A model generated the notes under the pieces. That model saw only the letters and a program-made list of their open reading frames with translations. It did no database searches and was not told the DNA's origin. The translations under genes and the position numbers were made by a program. A stretch of DNA of 64,000 nt from Sphingomonas sp. J315 (GTDB lineage Bacteria; Pseudomonadota; Alphaproteobacteria; Sphingomonadales; Sphingomonadaceae), in assembly GCF_024666595.1 (NCBI RefSeq), contig NZ_CP088296.1, positions 1,116,001 through 1,180,000 of the forward strand. Direction: 5' to 3'. This document shows positions 59,682-64,000 of this stretch, in pieces (the stretch's first letter is position 1; each line of letters opens with the position of its first letter).

Positions 59682-60989
59682 TCAGCGGACGGCCAGCGCG
59701 TTCAGATAATCCTCGATATTGGTATAGCCGTTGCCGTCGCGATCGCCCGCGGAATCGTCGCGCTTCGGGTCCAGCCCCTGCTTGGTCTCCCACGCATCGG
59801 GCATGCCGTCGCCGTCGCTGTCGACCGGCGCGGGGCCGCTGCGCAATGCCGGCCAGCCGCCGACGTCGCTCTGGCGATCGATCTGCTGGCCGGTCCGGGT
59901 GCGCACGCCCTCGACGACTGCCGCATCGACGCTGTCGCGGCTGCGTGATGCCCCGGCACTCGCCAGCACCTTGGCCTCGACCCCTGCCGAACCGGCACAG
60001 CCGACCTTTGCCATCTCGACCGGGGCGGACAGCTTCTGCGCCGGATCGACAATCCCGCTCACCAGCGACCAGGGATCGGATGGAATCACCCCATCCATCA
60101 TATTGTCGGCGAAGAAGGATTTTGCGACCGGATTGCCTTCCTGAAATGCGATCGCCTTGGTCGATTGCGGCCCGCGCACATACGCATTGCCCACGAAATT
60201 GTACCGCGACAGGCTGTCCTTGTCGGCATTGTAGCCCGACCGGCTGCCGCCCCAATTGTAGAACAGGTTGCAGCGGAAATCGAAATACGCCCCCTCGGGA
60301 TCGCTCGCCGCGGGGGCGTAGTTGCCCGGGCGCGGCATCCGCGCGCTGTGGTTGGCCCAGAGATTATGGTGAAAGCTCGCCCGCGCTCCGCGCCCGCCGC
60401 GCACCAGACTGCCATAGCCGTGCGCGCCCTTGGCGTGGAGCGATCTGGTCAGCGAATCCGCGATGATCGACCATTGCACGGTGACGTCGAACCAGCCCTC
60501 GCCCGGCTCGGCATAGTTGCCCGACACCGACAGCGTCTCGTCCACCGACCAGCTCGCCGAGACATGGTCGAGGATGATCCGCCGCCCCGCGCGGATCCAG
60601 ATCGCGTCGGATTCGGTCTTCGATTCATCCCCGAGCCGCGATCGGATGAAGCGGATCACCACATCGTCCGCCTGTACGACCAACGGATGATCGCGCAGCG
60701 TGATGCCGTCGCCGGGTGCGCTCTGCCCGGCGATCGTCACCTGGCCTTCGCGGACCGTAAGCGGCTTTTGCAGCTGGATCGTGCCGGAAACCGCAAAGAC
60801 GATGATCCGCGGCCCCTTTGCCTCCACTGCCGCGCGCAGACTGCCCGGGCCGCTATCGGCGAGCGTGGTTACGGTCAGCACCTTGCCGCCGCGTCCGCCC
60901 AGCGCCAGCGCACCCGCGCCTTCCGCGCCGGGAAAAGCGGGGAGCGGCACGGCCGTCCCCGCAGACATCAGCAGCAAGGCAGCCAGCAT
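59682..60989 (-). CDS. Pectate lyase family 1-like, exported
   Basis: A 435-residue right-handed parallel beta-helix enzyme with a signal peptide (MLAALLLMSAGTAVPLP). Pectate-lyase traits: FPGAEGAG, ADSGPGSLRAAVEA, IRFIRSRLGDE, DAIWIRAGRRIILDHVSASWSVDE (metal-binding and catalytic region) and SFHHNLWANHSARMPR. Near the C-terminus is a calcium-binding DSDGDGMPDAWE repeat. The ATG overlaps the TonB receptor stop as TGATG, so it is the second gene of that operon. Cleaves polygalacturonate; exact mode not inferable. Confidence 0.93.
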   Translation of the reverse strand: MLAALLLMSAGTAVPLPAFPGAEGAGALALGGRGGKVLTVTTLADSGPGSLRAAVEAKGPRIIVFAVSGTIQLQKPLTVREGQVTIAGQSAPGDGITLRDHPLVVQADDVVIRFIRSRLGDESKTESDAIWIRAGRRIILDHVSASWSVDETLSVSGNYAEPGEGWFDVTVQWSIIADSLTRSLHAKGAHGYGSLVRGGRGARASFHHNLWANHSARMPRPGNYAPAASDPEGAYFDFRCNLFYNWGGSRSGYNADKDSLSRYNFVGNAYVRGPQSTKAIAFQEGNPVAKSFFADNMMDGVIPSDPWSLVSGIVDPAQKLSAPVEMAKVGCAGSAGVEAKVLASAGASRSRDSVDAAVVEGVRTRTGQQIDRQSDVGGWPALRSGPAPVDSDGDGMPDAWETKQGLDPKRDDSAGDRDGNGYTNIEDYLNALAVR

Positions 60990-63900
60990 CAGAAGTTTGC
61001 GCGCACGCCAAAGGTGACGATGCGGCCGGTGCTGGCATAGCTGCTCGACACCGGGTTCGCCTGATACATGGTGCGATACTGCGGGGTGTTGGTCAGGTTG
61101 CGCCCCTCGACCGACAGGCTGATCGCCCTGGTCAGCTTGTAGGACATCGCGAAGTCGAGGTTGAACGTATCCTCATTGTACCCGAAGTCCGCGACCACCG
61201 GCGAGTTGCACACCCCGCCGCCATTGGTCGTCGTGCCGACCGCACAGGTGCCCGAAGAGAGCGGGAAGCGGTTCACATATTCCTTGCGATACGCCCCCGA
61301 CACGCGCGCCTTGAGTGGGCCATGCTCGTAATAGAGCGTCGCGTTGAACGAATGCGGCGAGGTGTTGAGGAAGGGCGCGGTCGCGAAATCATTGACCGCC
61401 GTCGATCCGGTCTGCCCCTGCGTCGTCGAGAGCGCGGTGCCGGTCAGGTAGTTCAGCTCGGACTTGATATAGGTGTAGTTCGCAGTGACGCCGAACCGCT
61501 CGAGGAAACCGGGCAGGAAGAAGAAGTTCGACTGGACGTTGAGCTCCAGCCCCTGAATCTTGCCGCCCGGCGCGTCGTTGAACTGGCGCACCGCGAACAC
61601 CCCGCCGTCGCGGATATATTGTGCCAACGTTGCGCTGGTGACGTTGGTCAGGATCTGGTCGATGATCGCCTGCGGATAGATGTCCTGCAGCGTAAACTCG
61701 CCCGCGACCTGCTGCGGGAAGGAACTGATGTCCTTCTGGAACAGCGCCAGCCCGACAAAGCCGTTGGTGCCCCAGTAATATTCGAAGCTGAGGTCGAGGT
61801 TGGTCGAGCGGAACGGGCTGAGGAACGGGTTGCCCACCGTGATCGACGGCGCAGCCCCGCCGACGGTCAGGCCGGTCGGGAACGAGGTCGTGCCGGGCGT
61901 CAGCGCCGACAGCTGCGGCCGCGACATCGTCTTGGCGGCAGCGGCGCGGATCTGGAAATTGTCGCTGACTTCATAGGTCAGGTTACCGGCAGGGAGCACA
62001 TCGGTATATTCGTTGCGCGCGGTCACGACCGTACCGAGCACGCCGTTCGCCGCGCCACCGACCGACCCGGTCCCGTCAACCCGCGTATTGGCGACGCGCA
62101 CGCCGACATTGCCGCGCAGGCGGCGGTCCATCAGGTCGAGGTCGAAGTCCATCTGGACAAACCCCGCCATGTCGCGCTCGCGCACTGCATTGCGTTCACG
62201 CCCATCGGTCTGGGCGCGATAGTCGCCCCATTTGTTGATGCAGTTGCAGTCGATCGAAAAATAGCGGCGAAACGCGTCGAGATTGGGGGCGTAGAAGCTG
62301 GTCGGCGTCCCTGCCGACACGTTCAGTCCCTGGCCGAATCCGACCAGCTGGCCCAGCTGGGTGATCTGCAACCCCGCCTCCTGAAGCGTCGGGTTGATCG
62401 CCTCGATCCCCTGGTTGCGGCGACCGGTCAGGCTGTCGAAGTCGAACGTCTTGTAGGTGCCGCCGAAGCGCAGCGTGAATTGTTCGGACAGGTCCAGTTC
62501 GAAATTGGCGCGACCCACGCGGAATTCGTTGTTCACCTCATTGGTGAAGTAGCGGATCGTCGATAGCCCCTTCACCAGCGTCCACTGGGTCGGGTCGGCG
62601 ACGTTGAAGCCGGGGTTGAAGATCGGCATTTTCCCGCCGCCCCGCTCGTCGAAGACATAGCCGTCGCGGTCGATTGCGTTGAATTCGACCAGCATCCCCT
62701 CGGCATTGAACTCCGACTTAGACCAGCCCCCCGTCACCGCGACGCGGAAATTGTCGCTGAACTCATGGTTCACGTTCAGCGTCGCCTGTTTGAAGTCGGT
62801 CTGGCCGATCTGCGCATCGGCGAAGCTGCGCCAGTCGACATTGTCGAGCACCAGGTAATCGGCCTGACCTGCCGCGTTGACATTTGCCGCGCGGATCTGG
62901 GTTGAGGGACGACCGAGCAGCTCGTCATAATAGGCGATGCTGTTGGCGTTGGGGATGTAGCCCGGCGACACGGTCGAATTGTAATAATCGAACGGGTCGA
63001 GGTTGAACGGGTTGTAGCTCGCGCGTGTGCCGGTGACGAGGGTGTTGCCGTACAGCGCCTGGCCGCAATCGAGCGAGGCGCTGGCGTCGCAACGCGCATA
63101 GAGCGCTCGCCGGTCGGCCAGACCGTTTGCCGTATTGAGGGCGCGCAACGTGTTCTGCGCGACACGGGCATTGGTCCCGTTGCGGTTAAGCCCGATTGTG
63201 GTGATGCCCTGCGAATTCGATTCCTGGCGATAGCGCGAATAGACGAAGTCGCCGATGATTTCGGTCCGCGACGTCGGTTGCCACTGGGCGGTGAAGGTCA
63301 CGCCCAGTCGGTCATATTCCAGATCCTGCCGTCCGATCTGGGGCAGCGCCGGGATGATCGTCGTCGGGGTGACCAGCGCATAGGCCGCCGGGTCGGACCC
63401 AAAGGTCGCGCCAGTGCCGGTGCCGGTCGGTCGCGCAAAGCCGAACACGTTGGGCGACACGCCGGCATGCTGCGAATTGCGATAGGCGAATTCGAACTGG
63501 CCCGGCTGGCGGCGATAGGAATCGATCTGCTGGCGCTGATCCTGATAGGCCACCGTCGCGAGTACGCCGAAATTCTCGGCGAGACGCTTTGAGAAGAGCG
63601 CGGTCAGGCGCGGGTTCCAGCTGTCGCCATTCTCGCGATACTCCGCCTCCGCGCCGACCGCGAACCGGTCGCCCTTATAGGCAAGCGGGCGGCCGGTGAT
63701 GAGGTCGATGATCGCGCCCAGCGACCCCTCTTCGTTCGACGCAGTCACCGACTTGGTGATCTTGACCCCGCTGAACAGCTCCGAGGCAAAGGTGTTGAAG
63801 TCGAACCCGCGGGACCGGTTCGCGCCGGCATCCGACTGGTTGCCGCCCGAGATGTTCTGCGCATCCGCACCGTTCAGAAACACGCTCTGGAAGTCGCCCC

Positions 63901-64000
63901 CCAGCCCGCGCACGGTGATCGACCGGCCCTCGCCATTGTCGCGATCGATCGAGATGCCGGGCAGGCGCTGGATCGATTCTGCGATGTTGGCGTCGGGGAA
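60989..64000 (-). CDS. TonB-dependent receptor, 5' end outside window
   Basis: Outer-membrane barrel that imports substrates with TonB energy. About 1004 residues are present; the frame is still open at base 64000. The plug is visible at the right edge (NIAESIQRLPGISIDRDNGEGR... VRGLGGDFQSVFLNG). The barrel ends in the standard aromatic residue (FGVRANF). The length and the start of a pectate-lyase operon mark it as an oligogalacturonide/carbohydrate receptor typical of sphingomonads; the TonB box and signal peptide lie beyond the window. Confidence 0.93.
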   Translation of the reverse strand, partial: FPDANIAESIQRLPGISIDRDNGEGRSITVRGLGGDFQSVFLNGADAQNISGGNQSDAGANRSRGFDFNTFASELFSGVKITKSVTASNEEGSLGAIIDLITGRPLAYKGDRFAVGAEAEYRENGDSWNPRLTALFSKRLAENFGVLATVAYQDQRQQIDSYRRQPGQFEFAYRNSQHAGVSPNVFGFARPTGTGTGATFGSDPAAYALVTPTTIIPALPQIGRQDLEYDRLGVTFTAQWQPTSRTEIIGDFVYSRYRQESNSQGITTIGLNRNGTNARVAQNTLRALNTANGLADRRALYARCDASASLDCGQALYGNTLVTGTRASYNPFNLDPFDYYNSTVSPGYIPNANSIAYYDELLGRPSTQIRAANVNAAGQADYLVLDNVDWRSFADAQIGQTDFKQATLNVNHEFSDNFRVAVTGGWSKSEFNAEGMLVEFNAIDRDGYVFDERGGGKMPIFNPGFNVADPTQWTLVKGLSTIRYFTNEVNNEFRVGRANFELDLSEQFTLRFGGTYKTFDFDSLTGRRNQGIEAINPTLQEAGLQITQLGQLVGFGQGLNVSAGTPTSFYAPNLDAFRRYFSIDCNCINKWGDYRAQTDGRERNAVRERDMAGFVQMDFDLDLMDRRLRGNVGVRVANTRVDGTGSVGGAANGVLGTVVTARNEYTDVLPAGNLTYEVSDNFQIRAAAAKTMSRPQLSALTPGTTSFPTGLTVGGAAPSITVGNPFLSPFRSTNLDLSFEYYWGTNGFVGLALFQKDISSFPQQVAGEFTLQDIYPQAIIDQILTNVTSATLAQYIRDGGVFAVRQFNDAPGGKIQGLELNVQSNFFFLPGFLERFGVTANYTYIKSELNYLTGTALSTTQGQTGSTAVNDFATAPFLNTSPHSFNATLYYEHGPLKARVSGAYRKEYVNRFPLSSGTCAVGTTTNGGGVCNSPVVADFGYNEDTFNLDFAMSYKLTRAISLSVEGRNLTNTPQYRTMYQANPVSSSYASTGRIVTFGVRANF

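Overview
The window is GC-rich, densely coding DNA from an alphaproteobacterium, most likely Sphingomonas or a close sphingomonad. The evidence is a TonB-receptor-led pectin locus, a GH43-xylB-xylA operon, exported HtrA proteases, HWE-family sensor kinases and the many GTG/TTG starts and 1-4 bp gene overlaps. No rRNA, tRNA, CRISPR array, phage or insertion sequence was seen. No stretch longer than 300 bp lacks a gene; the largest gaps are 17954-18229 and 47172-47413.

Layout. 1-3932: xylose/xylan operon (GH43, xylB, xylA cut by the left edge) behind an xyl-box palindrome, next to a GntR/FadR regulator. 3984-9734: signalling block of a 5-TM triple-receiver hybrid kinase, an orphan CheR methyltransferase and a receiver-PAS-HWE kinase-receiver protein. 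9865-25062: fifteen kilobases, all on the minus strand, coding almost only for exported proteins: a caspase-like peptidase, a CHAT peptidase, two TPR proteins with a shared C-terminal signature, three paralogous small two-cysteine proteins and two HtrA/Deg proteases, plus a two-component system. I regard this as the most interesting system here. 25168-26444: TetR regulator and membrane protein. 26560-29367: tyrosine/homogentisate catabolism (hppD, hmgA, Rieske protein). 29364-33333: trehalose operon otsB-GH15-otsA. 33400-35829: Baeyer-Villiger-type monooxygenase and a retropepsin-like protease. 35886-42254: tamA-tamB. 42326-44956: malate synthase G and a MarR regulator. 45062-55209: uronate/pectin catabolism (exuT, hydratase, LacI regulator, uxaC, RpiB-like isomerase, kduI, kduD, kdgK, carboxylesterase), tied together by three copies of a TGACACCGGTTWCS operator. 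55194-56973: TetR and cytochrome P450. 56970-64000: pectin-degrading operon (TonB receptor, PL1 lyase, ThuA-cupin protein, PL10 lyase), right edge open.

How the genes work together. Lyases PL1 and PL10 cut pectate outside or in the periplasm, the TonB receptor imports oligomers and ExuT imports monomeric uronates. UxaC starts galacturonate/glucuronate isomerisation. KduI or the RpiB-like protein, then KduD, convert the unsaturated product to KDG, which KdgK phosphorylates. KDPG aldolase and the uxaA/uxaB steps are not in the window.

Caution: seven genes carry a single-base frameshift, five of them in runs of five to seven G/C. These look more like indel errors in the sequence than like seven dead genes, so I annotate them as single genes with a marked shift.
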